Part shown: piece by piece, positions 1-6,472 of the stretch
Position numbering within the stretch: the stretch's first letter is position 1
Layout: each line of letters opens with the position of its first letter
Assembly: GCA_025936205.1 (NCBI GenBank)
Contig: JAICTU010000237.1
Location: 1 to 13,560 of the forward strand
Source: Polyangiaceae bacterium
GTDB lineage: Bacteria; Myxococcota; Polyangia; Polyangiales; Polyangiaceae
Direction: 5' to 3'
DNA length: 13,560 bases
Made by a program: the position numbers and the translations under genes
The notes under the pieces: generated by a model
What the model was told of the DNA's origin: nothing
Databases searched by the model: none
The model's input: only the letters and a program-made list of their open reading frames with translations

Positions 1-584
1 GACGCGCGGGGATCGAGTACGGCAGCAGCCTGCTCGCGCTCGATCTGCGAGCCGCCGAGCAGCGCCTGCTGGGCGACGCCTGGGTCGAGAGCGTGCGCAT
101 CACCCGCAAGCTGCCGCACACGCTGCGTGTCCAGCTGAAGGAGCACGAGGCCGCCGCGCTCGCAGCGCTGGACGGGCAGATGTTCCTGGTGGACGGGCAG
201 GGCGAGCCGTTCAAGGCCTGGCAGGCGGGGGATGCCGCCGATCTGCCCATGCTCACCGGCGTCACCCTGGAGGACCTGGCCAAGGATCGTCCGGGCTCGC
301 TGGCTCGCTTCGCGACTGGCCTGAGCGTGCTGGAGCACTACGAGCGCCTGCCCGTGAGCCGCGTGCAGCGCGCACAGGAAGTGAACCTGGCGCCCGATGG
401 CGCGGTCGTATTGGTGGTGGGCACGCGCGGCGTCTCGCTGCACCTCGGCCAAGGGCCATGGCCGAAGAAGCTGCTCATGGTGGCCGAGGTGATGCGCCAG
501 TTCGAGCGTCAGAAAGAGTTGCCCGGGGTCGTATTTCTCGACAACGAGCTGCATCCCGAGCGCGTCGTCGTGCGCATGCGCTGA
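1..584 (+). CDS. ftsQ: Cell division protein FtsQ, 3' part (5' end outside window)
   Basis: FtsQ is the bitopic inner-membrane protein that joins early and late division proteins (FtsQLB) in the divisome. The frame is open from base 3, so the gene continues upstream. A GTG at 93 lies inside the conserved domain and is not the real start. Visible landmarks are the beta-domain motif DAWVESVRITRKLPHTLRV, which matches the FtsQ-type pattern pWV..a.v.R.lP.tl.v, then KEHEAAALAAL, and near the end the typical VVVGTRGVSLHLGQG strand followed by a helix and a last strand (VVFLDNELHPERVVVRMR). The POTRA N-terminal half and the membrane helix are missing because of the window edge. ftsA and ftsZ are found about 11 kb downstream rather than adjacent. 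A hairpin with a T-rich tail follows the stop codon. The family call rests on motif pattern and on the dcw context. Confidence 0.86.
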   Translation, partial: RAGIEYGSSLLALDLRAAEQRLLGDAWVESVRITRKLPHTLRVQLKEHEAAALAALDGQMFLVDGQGEPFKAWQAGDAADLPMLTGVTLEDLAKDRPGSLARFATGLSVLEHYERLPVSRVQRAQEVNLAPDGAVVLVVGTRGVSLHLGQGPWPKKLLMVAEVMRQFERQKELPGVVFLDNELHPERVVVRMR

Positions 585-641
585 GCGACGCGCGTGGGGC
601 ATCTGCTGGAGTCGGGCGCCGTCGGGCGTTGCCGAGCCAAA

Positions 642-676
642 ATCCCCTCTTGCGAGCGGGATGTTATATATAAATT
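642..676 (+). terminator. Possible intrinsic terminator after ftsQ
   Basis: An 8-bp stem with one bulged C: ATCCCCTC (642-649), loop TTGC (650-653), GAGCGGGAT (654-662). It is followed by a T/A-rich tail, GTTATATATAAATT (663-676). It lies about 60 bases after the ftsQ stop and could end the upstream division operon. The tail is not a clean T-run, so the call is tentative. The AT-rich patch could instead be part of a promoter for the next gene. Confidence 0.35.
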
Positions 677-706
677 GCACATGGTCGCGAGCGCCACGGC
701 GGTGCT

Positions 707-715
707 TGCTATACA
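707..715 (+). promoter_or_regulatory. Candidate extended -10 promoter element for the sensor-kinase operon
   Basis: TGCTATACA resembles an extended -10 (TGnTATAAT) 46 bases before the start codon of the heme-HAMP sensor gene. No good -35 hexamer is seen at the right spacing, which extended -10 promoters can tolerate. Together with the possible terminator upstream, it would give the trio at 761-4730 its own transcript. This is pattern matching only. Confidence 0.2.
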
Positions 716-760
716 CTGCCTGAACCTCGGCTCAGGGCCTGGGGAGCCGCTACTGCCGCC

Positions 761-1633
761 ATGCGCCTGGTCGTCAAATTCAACCTCGTGCTGCTCGTGA
801 TCTTCGTCATCGGGTTCGGGGCAGCCGCCGCTTTTTCGCGGTCTCTGCTGGAGCAGAGCGCGCGCGAGGACGTGCTGCAGGACGCGCGCCTGATCATGGA
901 GTCGGCGCTGGCCTCGCGCGCCTACACGATCAACCAGGTGGCGCCGCTGCTGCGCAAGCTGGGCGATGAGGAGTTCCTGCCGCAGACGGTGCCCGCCTTC
1001 GCTGCCACCGAGCAGTTCGACGCGCTGCACACCAAGCTGCCGGACTTCGCGTACAAGGAAGCGACGCTGAATCCCACCAATCTGCGCGACCGCGCCGCGG
1101 ACTGGGAGGTGGACATCGTCAATTCCTTCCGCCGCTCCCCGGAGCTGACCGAGGTCATCGGCGAGCGAGACACCCCGCTCGGTCGCTCGCTGTACCTGGG
1201 CAGGCCGATCGTGATCCACGACGCGGCGTGCTTGAGCTGCCACAGCACCGTCGAGGCCGCGCCCAGGTCCCTGCTGCAGAAATACGGCCCGGCGAACGGC
1301 TTCGGCTGGCGCTTGAACGAGACCATCGGCGCCCAGCTGGTGAGCGTGCCGATGACGTTGCCGATCAGCCGCGCCAACCGCGCGCTGTTCACGTTCCTGG
1401 CCTTTCTCGGCGGCATCTTCCTGCTGGTGTTCGTGGCGCTGAACGTGATGCTGCGCCTGATCGTGGTACAACGCTTGACGACGTTGTCTCGCGTCGCGGA
1501 CGAGGTGAGCCTGGGCAAGATCGACGGGCCCGATTTCCCCACCAGCGGCAGGGACGAGGTGTCGCGGCTGGCGCAGTCGTTCAACCGCATGAAGAAGAGC
1601 GTGGCCCATGCCATCAAGATGCTCGAGGAATAG
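761..1633 (+). CDS. Membrane sensor with c-type heme (Tll0287/DUF3365-like) domain and HAMP
   Basis: A 290-residue inner-membrane sensor. It has a short basic N-terminus, TM1 at about residues 8-26 (FNLVLLVIFVIGFGAAAAF), a periplasmic domain of about 180 residues, TM2 at about 208-231, and a HAMP domain at about 232-285 (GRDEVSRLAQSFNRMKKSV). The periplasmic part carries the covalent heme motif C157-L-S-C160-H161, with flanks typical of the Tll0287-like (DUF3365) heme domain: RPIVIHDAACLSCHS, then KYGPANGFGWRLNETIGAQ and LVSVPM. That family binds c-type heme in a PAS-like fold and is thought to sense redox state or small ligands. The protein ends right after HAMP with no output domain, and a Ser/Thr kinase starts 9 bp later, so the two probably work as a split receptor kinase. 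A GGGGAG Shine-Dalgarno lies at 741-746, rather far (14 nt) from the ATG. The ligand is unknown. Confidence 0.85.
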   Translation: MRLVVKFNLVLLVIFVIGFGAAAAFSRSLLEQSAREDVLQDARLIMESALASRAYTINQVAPLLRKLGDEEFLPQTVPAFAATEQFDALHTKLPDFAYKEATLNPTNLRDRAADWEVDIVNSFRRSPELTEVIGERDTPLGRSLYLGRPIVIHDAACLSCHSTVEAAPRSLLQKYGPANGFGWRLNETIGAQLVSVPMTLPISRANRALFTFLAFLGGIFLLVFVALNVMLRLIVVQRLTTLSRVADEVSLGKIDGPDFPTSGRDEVSRLAQSFNRMKKSVAHAIKMLEE

Positions 1634-1642
1634 CGCGGCGCG

Positions 1643-3004
1643 ATGAACGCCCCGACGCCCCGCTGTTTCGGCAAATACGAGATCCTGGAGACCATCGGCT
1701 CCGGCGCGATGGGCGTGGTGTACCTGGCATGTGATCCGGTGATCGATCGGCGCGTCGCCGTGAAGACCATCCGCAAGCAGACCCTGGATGCGGTGGCGGA
1801 CGCAACGGAGCGCTTTCGCCGCGAGGCGACGGCCGCGGGCCGGCTGAATCATCCCGGGATCGTCGCGGTCTACGACTACGGCGAAGACAAAGACGTCGCG
1901 TTCATCGTGATGGAGTATGCGCCGGGCCTCGAGCTCGACCTGTACGTCGCCCAGCATCGCCCGAATCACCGGCAGATCGCGGCGCTGATGGCGGAGCTGC
2001 TGGACGCGCTGGGCTATGCGCATGGGGCAGGCGTGGTGCACCGCGACGTGAAGCCGGGCAATATACTGGTCGCCGAGCGGCTGAAGATCGCGGACTTCGG
2101 CATCGCGCGCATCAACAACGTGATCCAGACGGAGACCGGCGTGGCGGTCGGTACTCCGGCGTACATGGCGCCCGAGCAGTTCATGGGCAAAGGGGTCGAT
2201 CACCGTGTCGACCTGTTCGCGGTGGGAGTGATCCTGTACGAGCTGCTCACGGGGCAGCGCCCCTTCGAGGGCCAGTCGCTGGAGGAGCTCTCGTACAAGA
2301 TCTGCCACGCCGACACCGTTCCCGCGACGTCTCTGGTCGCGAACCTGCCGCCCGCGATCGACGCGGTGCTGACGCAGGCCCTGGCCAAGGCCAAGACCGA
2401 GCGCTACGCGAGCGCCGCGGACCTGTCGCGCGCGATCAACACGGCGCTGGCTCCCGCGAACGACGAGCATGAGGGCTCCGGGCTGCGCCGCTCGCTGCTG
2501 TCGGCCCCTTCATTGGAGGTGGCCGGCGGCTCCAAGTCTGCTGCCCGGCGATTGTGGAGCCCGGAGCTGTTGCAGCAACTCGAGGAGATTCTCGCGCCGA
2601 TCATCGGCTCCGTCGCGCGCGCCTCCGTGCGCCGCAGCGCCGCGCGAGCGACCAGCCCGAGCGAGCTCTTGCGCCTGATGAGCGAGAGCCTGGAGAGCGA
2701 GCCGACGCGCCCGACGCTGGTGGAGCGGCTGCGCGTCGCCCTGGGCGAAAAGACCTCCTCGCCGTCCGCCGCGCTCGGGCCCGAGCCCACGCAGCCGCCG
2801 GCCAAGCCCATCGCCATCACGCCCGAGGCCATCGCGCGCGTCACGCTGGCACTAGCCGATTCGCTGGGCCCGATCGCCAAAGTGCTCACGCGCAAGGCCG
2901 CTCAGCGCAGCAATTCGTACCTGGATCTGTGCCTGCACTTGCGGGAGCAGCTGGGGACGGACGCTGAGAAAGCGCGCTTCTCGAGAGAAGTCGGCATTCC
3001 CTGA
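1643..3004 (+). CDS. Soluble Hanks-type Ser/Thr protein kinase with C-terminal tandem helical repeats
   Basis: A 453-residue protein kinase with all catalytic motifs. It has the glycine loop GSGAMG (19-24), catalytic lysine in VAVK (K41), HRDVKPGN (133-140), DFG (151-153) and GTPAYMAPE (170-178). Likely activation-loop phospho-acceptors are T163, T165 and T171. It phosphorylates Ser/Thr of partner proteins in the cytoplasm. Unlike PknB it has no transmembrane segment or PASTA domains, so its sensor is probably the HAMP protein encoded just upstream. GAGGAA at 1625-1630, at the end of the sensor gene, can serve as ribosome binding site, which suggests coupled translation. After the kinase domain (to about residue 275) comes a Ser/Ala/Pro-rich linker. 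Two related modules of about 58 residues follow, at 306-363 and 393-450, each with the pattern (S/T)PE...L...G..A+..++.A.+..S..L......L. This helical module resembles short regulatory tails seen on other bacterial signalling proteins. Its role is unknown. Confidence 0.93.
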   Translation: MNAPTPRCFGKYEILETIGSGAMGVVYLACDPVIDRRVAVKTIRKQTLDAVADATERFRREATAAGRLNHPGIVAVYDYGEDKDVAFIVMEYAPGLELDLYVAQHRPNHRQIAALMAELLDALGYAHGAGVVHRDVKPGNILVAERLKIADFGIARINNVIQTETGVAVGTPAYMAPEQFMGKGVDHRVDLFAVGVILYELLTGQRPFEGQSLEELSYKICHADTVPATSLVANLPPAIDAVLTQALAKAKTERYASAADLSRAINTALAPANDEHEGSGLRRSLLSAPSLEVAGGSKSAARRLWSPELLQQLEEILAPIIGSVARASVRRSAARATSPSELLRLMSESLESEPTRPTLVERLRVALGEKTSSPSAALGPEPTQPPAKPIAITPEAIARVTLALADSLGPIAKVLTRKAAQRSNSYLDLCLHLREQLGTDAEKARFSREVGIP

Positions 3005-3005
3005 A

Positions 3006-4730
3006 ATGGCCCTGTTTCGGTCGTCTCGTTCGACTCTGCCCCGCTGCACCAGCGCGCTCCCCCTGGGGCTGGGCGGGCTCTTGGTGTGCGCGCGGATGGG
3101 CAACGGTGAGCTTCGAGCGCAGCCGGTGGCGCCCGCGCCGGTTCCCGTTGCCGTCACGGCTGCCGCGCTCGAGCCCGCTGCCCCTGCTGAGCAGGTGCCG
3201 CCCGAGCAATCGCTCGGAATCAAGGACCGGGGCATCTTTTCCGACCTCGACGCGCGGCTGCAGCTGGCGCTGCCGGCGCGGCTCGATGCGACCCGCGCGC
3301 ATGCGCTCTACGACGCTGCGCACGAGCTGCTCGTGCTCTACGATGGCAATTGGCCCATCAAGGTCTATCCGGTGCATGCCGACGCGACGCCGGCCCTGGA
3401 CCTCGGTGCGTTTCACCTGGGCCTGCGCCCGGGCGATCGCGCAGAGCTGGCAGCCTTGCTCGATGCTCGCAAGGTGCAGGCGCTGGACGGCGCGCCGCTG
3501 CCCGGCGACGCCGATGACGACGGGATTCCGGATCCGCTGGATGTGCTCGTGGGCGCGCACAAGACCGCCTTGAATGCCGACCGTTACGATGCTCACTACC
3601 AGAGCATTGCTTATCCGCTCGGCGACGTGCCGCGTAGCATTGGCGTGTGCACGGACGTGGTGATCCGTGCCCTGCGCAACGCGGGCATCGATCTACAGCG
3701 AGAGGTCCACGAAGACATCCTGCGCGCGCCGGAGGCGTACCCCAGCGTGACGCACCCGAACACGAGCATCGACCATCGCCGTGTCAAATCCCTGCTCCCG
3801 TACTTTGAACGCCATTTCGAGGCGCACGCCCCGGCGGCGACGGCCAGCGACCCCTACCGCCCCGGTGACATCGTATTCATGGACACCTTCCCGCGCCAGC
3901 CGGGGCCCGACCACGTCGGCATCATCTCCGATCAGCGATCCCCAGAAGGGATGCTGCTCGTCATCAATAACTGGACCACCGGCACCGTCACGGAAGCGAT
4001 GGACTTGCTCAGCTACATCCCCGTGACGCACCGCTTTCGCGTCCCGGTTCCGACGCGCCATCCGATCGCACCGAACATCACCCAGCTCGTGGTCGTCACG
4101 TCCGGCGACTTCGCGGACTGGCACGCGCGTCTACAGCGCTACGAGCGCGCTCCCGGCAAGCCCTTCCGGCGCGTCGGCGCGTCGGAGCCGGCGGTCCTGG
4201 GGGCGGCCGGCTACGGCTGGGGCGACGGCTTACACGGCCGCGGGGCGCCCGGCGAACGCCCGGGCCCGATCAAACGCGAAGGCGACCTGCGCTCTCCCGC
4301 CGGCGTGTTTGCCCTGGGCACCGTGCACGGCTACGCCGCCAGCGCCGGCGCGCTGCGCTTGCCCTACCGTCAAGCCAGCGCCGACCAGCGCTGCGTGGAT
4401 GATGCCGCCTCGCCCTACTACAATCGCGTCCTCTCGATCGCCGAGACGGGCGAACCCTGGCACAGCGCGGAGCACATGCTGCGCCCAGATGGTCTCTACG
4501 AGCTCGCGCTCGACATCGATCACAACCGCTCCCCGATCACTCCGGGCCACGGCAGCTGCATCTTCGCGCACGTCTGGGCTGGCCCGGACATACCGGTCAG
4601 CGGCTGCACGGCGCTGGCGAAAAATGATCTGCGCCGCTTGCTCACCTGGCTGAAGCCCGGCGCTGCCGCGTGGGTGGCGTTGCCGCAAGAAGAATATCGC
4701 GCACTCCGTACGGAGTGGGGCTTGCCCTAG
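3006..4730 (+). CDS. Secreted DUF1287 + L,D-transpeptidase (YkuD-type) fusion, murein-active
   Basis: A 574-residue exported protein that starts 1 bp after the kinase stop. Residues 1-40 look like a weak signal peptide (LPLGLGGLLVCA core, possible cleavage near LRAQ). A Pro/Ala linker follows, then a short segment reading LLVLYDGNWPIKVYPV that recalls the first hairpin of YkuD domains. A calcium-type acidic loop DADDDGIPDPLD (about 168-179, TSP3-like) comes next. The DUF1287 domain, an NlpC/P60-like fold, spans about 190-345 with GVCTDVVIRALRNAG (C215), VHEDI, DHRRV and DHVGI (H303). The C-terminal half is an L,D-transpeptidase of the COG3786 kind: RSPAGVFALG, then H522 and SGCTAL (C534), ending in WLKPG and EWGLP. 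Both domains retain plausible Cys/His catalytic residues. A periplasmic role in making or editing peptidoglycan cross-links is likely from the family. Carrying both in one chain is unusual and could couple cleavage to re-linking. Confidence 0.85.
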   Translation: MALFRSSRSTLPRCTSALPLGLGGLLVCARMGNGELRAQPVAPAPVPVAVTAAALEPAAPAEQVPPEQSLGIKDRGIFSDLDARLQLALPARLDATRAHALYDAAHELLVLYDGNWPIKVYPVHADATPALDLGAFHLGLRPGDRAELAALLDARKVQALDGAPLPGDADDDGIPDPLDVLVGAHKTALNADRYDAHYQSIAYPLGDVPRSIGVCTDVVIRALRNAGIDLQREVHEDILRAPEAYPSVTHPNTSIDHRRVKSLLPYFERHFEAHAPAATASDPYRPGDIVFMDTFPRQPGPDHVGIISDQRSPEGMLLVINNWTTGTVTEAMDLLSYIPVTHRFRVPVPTRHPIAPNITQLVVVTSGDFADWHARLQRYERAPGKPFRRVGASEPAVLGAAGYGWGDGLHGRGAPGERPGPIKREGDLRSPAGVFALGTVHGYAASAGALRLPYRQASADQRCVDDAASPYYNRVLSIAETGEPWHSAEHMLRPDGLYELALDIDHNRSPITPGHGSCIFAHVWAGPDIPVSGCTALAKNDLRRLLTWLKPGAAAWVALPQEEYRALRTEWGLP

Positions 4731-4762
4731 CAAACCGCAACGCGATCCGCGCCGGCGCGGAT
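4703..4762 (+). terminator. Cluster of perfect dyads at the end of the operon, possible terminator
   Basis: CACTCCGTACGGAGTG (4703-4718) is a perfect 16-bp palindrome inside the last codons of the L,D-transpeptidase gene. A small GGGC-TT-GCCC dyad runs into the stop region. ATCCGCGCCGGCGCGGAT (4745-4762) is a perfect 18-bp palindrome 14 bases past the stop. As RNA these give strong short hairpins. There is no T-tract after them, so this would be a non-classical or Rho-assisted end, or a 3' RNA-stabilising structure. Confidence 0.35.
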
Positions 4763-5030
4763 GGGGGAAGGGCTCGGCAGAGAGCGGAGCCGCCCGACTC
4801 CAGGATGTGCCCAGCACACCCCTCTCAGCGCGTCGTGCCTATGAAGCTCTTCGAACTCGGGCGGCTGTCATCGAGTGCGGCCGCTGATCTCGCCAGCGTA
4901 CCTCGCGTCCAGGTCAGTCGACACGCGAGAGGACCAGGCGGCGTCAAACTCGACACCCGATATCGACGCGCGGGATTGCCGTGCGGCGCTGAAGCATTCT
5001 GAGGCGTTTGGCGGAGGGGTCCTGCGCTCG

Positions 5031-5062
5031 CAAATCGAAGTTCCCATGGAAACGTCGATTTG
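5031..5062. repeat. 32-bp near-perfect palindrome
   Basis: Outer arms CAAATCGA (5031-5038) and TCGATTTG (5055-5062) are exact inverse complements. The inside also pairs, with core GTTCCCATGGAAAC at 5040-5053, so 14 of 16 base pairs across the whole 32 bases are symmetric. Only the 5039/5054 and 5043/5050 pairs fail. It is not GC-rich and has no T-tract, so a protein-binding site is more likely than a terminator. Its core shares GTTCC and CATGGA with the dyad at 5212-5225. Confidence 0.6.
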
Positions 5063-5211
5063 TACGGCGCGGGGGGACCTGGCGAGCTGCTTCGACGGAG
5101 CGGATGCGAAAAAGTCACGGAGCACGGCACTGCAGCAGTATCCGCGCTGCGCCGGTACGCATTCGACAAACAGCGCGTCGCGAGGTGGCCCTCATTTTTG
5201 CGCGAAGTGAG

Positions 5212-5225
5212 GTTCCACATGGAAC
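5212..5225. repeat. parS-like dyad GTTCCACATGGAAC
   Basis: Six-base arms GTTCCA and TGGAAC around a central CA. It differs by one central base from GTTCCACGTGGAAC, a parS-type (ParB-binding) sequence as I remember it for myxobacteria. A wider, looser symmetry surrounds it: a T-run with GAAG on the left, and CTTC with an A-run on the right, at roughly 5195-5244. A ParB function is uncertain, because the change falls in the CG centre that breaks the exact palindrome. Confidence 0.3.
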
Positions 5226-5376
5226 ATGAGATCTTCACAAAAAAGGGATTGCCGCGAGTGGTGAGAATCAGAAAGGCGCCGGCGGGTGCCGTGCAGGCCG
5301 AGCCGCGATTGCTGCTGGTAACTGCTCTTTGGCGACCAGTTCGCGGCGATTCCTCAGGGCCCGCCCGACGTGACAA

Positions 5377-6339
5377 CTATCCCCACGCCTCGACGCGCAC
5401 CAGCTCCGTTCCTAGCCGCAGCCGCCGCGGCGGTCCCCGCCGCTCGACGATGTTGCTCGGGTCGAGCACGCCCAGCTCGGCGCAGACCCGGCGCAGCCGG
5501 TAGATGTCGATGTTCAGGTGCTGCTCGTTCTTGCGCAGCATGTTGCACAGCGCGCTCACCTCGACCCAGCCCTGGCTATCGACGCGGATCGACTTGGGTA
5601 GCCCCTGGCGCAAGCGGCAGCGCGCGAGGGTCAGGAGCAGGTAGAAGCAAGCGCGGTAGTCGAGCTCGCGTGTCTGGCCTGCGCCGCTGAGCGAGAGCAG
5701 AACCGTCTCTTCGTCCGCGCTCACCTTCAGGAGCAGCTGCAGCTCGCGCACGGTGCCGAAGCCCATCGTCGCGGTGCTGGGTATGGCGAGCTGGGCGGCA
5801 GGGACGGTCATGGTGCGGTTCACGGCTTTGGGGCACGAGAAGCGCCAGCGTGCCTCTTCGACCGGCACGATGTCTCCGTGCTGGAGGGGGCGGGTGTCGT
5901 TGGGTCCCTCCAGCAGCCACAGCCCGCTCGGGTGTGCATAGACGGTGTGCGTCGGCGCGTCAGCAGTGGGCAGCGCCAGGATCTTTTCGTCGAGCGGCCA
6001 GAGCGGCTCTCCGCCGCCGAGCGGCAAGAGCATCACGGTCGGCGCGCTCGCGTCGTCGAGATCGTAGCGGTTGTCGGGGGTGCCGAGCGCGATGCGGGCG
6101 CCTGCCTTCAGAGCGCGCACCACTCCGGGCGCGAGCCGATCGCCGTCCACGAAGGTGCCGTTGCGGCTGTTCAGATCCTCGATCTCCCACTGGCCCGAGT
6201 CCGACCAGCGCACGGTGGCATGGTGCAGTGAGACGCTCGGCAGGTCGCTGCACACGGTCGCCGCCTGCGCGCGGCCGAGCAGGCTCTCGTGCTCCAGGTA
6301 GTGAGCGGTTCCGCTCGCGGAATGTCGAAGTCGCGCCAT
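5377..6339 (-). CDS. FHA-domain protein with probable C-terminal winged-helix DNA-binding domain
   Basis: A 320-residue soluble protein. The N-terminal FHA domain spans about residues 10-95: LLGR (20-23), SVSLHHATV with S37 and H40, then DLNSRNGTFVDG (55-66) with the conserved N60. FHA domains bind phosphothreonine peptides. The usual Arg after the conserved Ser is Leu here (VSLHH rather than VSRxH), which may weaken or alter phosphopeptide binding. A middle beta-rich part follows. The C-terminus (about 225-315) reads as three helices and a wing: ELDYRACFYLLLTLARCRL, GWVEVSALCNML, IDIYRLRRVCAELGV, then RRGPPRRLRLG, in the style of OmpR/SARP-type winged helices. The family logic recalls EmbR, a mycobacterial FHA plus winged-helix regulator phosphorylated by the kinase PknH. 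The nearby kinase is an obvious candidate partner. It is transcribed divergently from the giant lipoprotein gene. No strong Shine-Dalgarno precedes the ATG at 6339. The DNA-binding part is inferred from pattern only. Confidence 0.75.
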   Translation of the reverse strand: MARLRHSASGTAHYLEHESLLGRAQAATVCSDLPSVSLHHATVRWSDSGQWEIEDLNSRNGTFVDGDRLAPGVVRALKAGARIALGTPDNRYDLDDASAPTVMLLPLGGGEPLWPLDEKILALPTADAPTHTVYAHPSGLWLLEGPNDTRPLQHGDIVPVEEARWRFSCPKAVNRTMTVPAAQLAIPSTATMGFGTVRELQLLLKVSADEETVLLSLSGAGQTRELDYRACFYLLLTLARCRLRQGLPKSIRVDSQGWVEVSALCNMLRKNEQHLNIDIYRLRRVCAELGVLDPSNIVERRGPPRRLRLGTELVRVEAWG

Positions 6340-6376
6340 CGGATACAGGCAGAGAGCGGCAGGGTCAGGAGCGCGC

Positions 6377-6420
6377 GTAATGGCGCGGTAATGGCCCGGT
6401 AGCGCCCCGGTAATGGGCGA
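6377..6420. promoter_or_regulatory. Four 11-bp phased direct repeats in the divergent control region
   Basis: Units GTAATGGCGCG, GTAATGGCCCG, GTAGCGCCCCG and GTAATGGGCGA start at 6377, 6388, 6399 and 6410, an exact 11-base period. The third copy is degenerate. They sit between the start of the FHA gene (6339, minus) and the giant lipoprotein gene (6470, plus). Direct repeats once per helical turn are typical operators for OmpR/PhoB-type winged-helix regulators. The neighbouring FHA winged-helix protein is therefore a candidate binder, which is inference. Confidence 0.45.
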
Positions 6421-6459
6421 GCGGGGGCGCGGTGAGCAGGCTGGAGGTGTTCGTTACAC

Positions 6460-6472
6460 GGGAGAAAACATG
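6460..6472 (+). promoter_or_regulatory. Ribosome binding site that sets the lipoprotein start at 6470
   Basis: GGGAGA at 6460-6465, followed by AAAC and ATG at 6470, is a good Shine-Dalgarno with short spacing. An upstream in-frame ATG at 6413 lies within the direct repeats and has no such site, so 6470 is preferred. Confidence 0.6.

Larger units (their letters stand above)
4731..5376. other. Non-coding region between convergent gene ends, rich in palindromes
   Basis: About 650 bases between the L,D-transpeptidase gene and the convergent FHA gene. Open frames exist on both strands but are short, mutually overlapping and give low-complexity translations with no recognisable motif. Base composition is less GC-skewed by codon position than in the neighbouring genes. 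It contains the 18-bp dyad at 4745-4762, a 32-bp near-perfect palindrome at 5031-5062 and a parS-like dyad at 5212-5225. A possible small peptide start at ATG 5219, with GTGAGG just upstream, cannot be supported because its frame runs into the FHA gene as a shadow. Confidence 0.6.

Noticed and set aside
509..2470. Long minus-strand open frame (653 codons) opposite the sensor and kinase genes
   Set aside because: The plus-strand genes show full domain motifs. The antisense translation is Arg/His/Gln-rich with no motif, a typical shadow in GC-rich coding DNA.
3060..3105. Lipobox in the L,D-transpeptidase protein (GLLVC)
   Set aside because: The residue before Cys is Val, not Gly/Ala/Ser, so it does not fit the lipobox rule. 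A cleaved signal peptide is the better reading.
4825..5376. Possible small genes on either strand in the gap after the L,D-transpeptidase gene
   Set aside because: Several overlapping short frames on both strands with no family motif, and the strongest signals there are DNA palindromes. Also considered was a 95-codon peptide from ATG 5219, which is a shadow over the FHA gene end.
6413..6469. Upstream start (ATG 6413) for the giant lipoprotein
   Set aside because: It lies inside the phased direct repeats, lacks a Shine-Dalgarno and would lengthen an already long region before the lipobox. ATG 6470 has GGGAGA close by.
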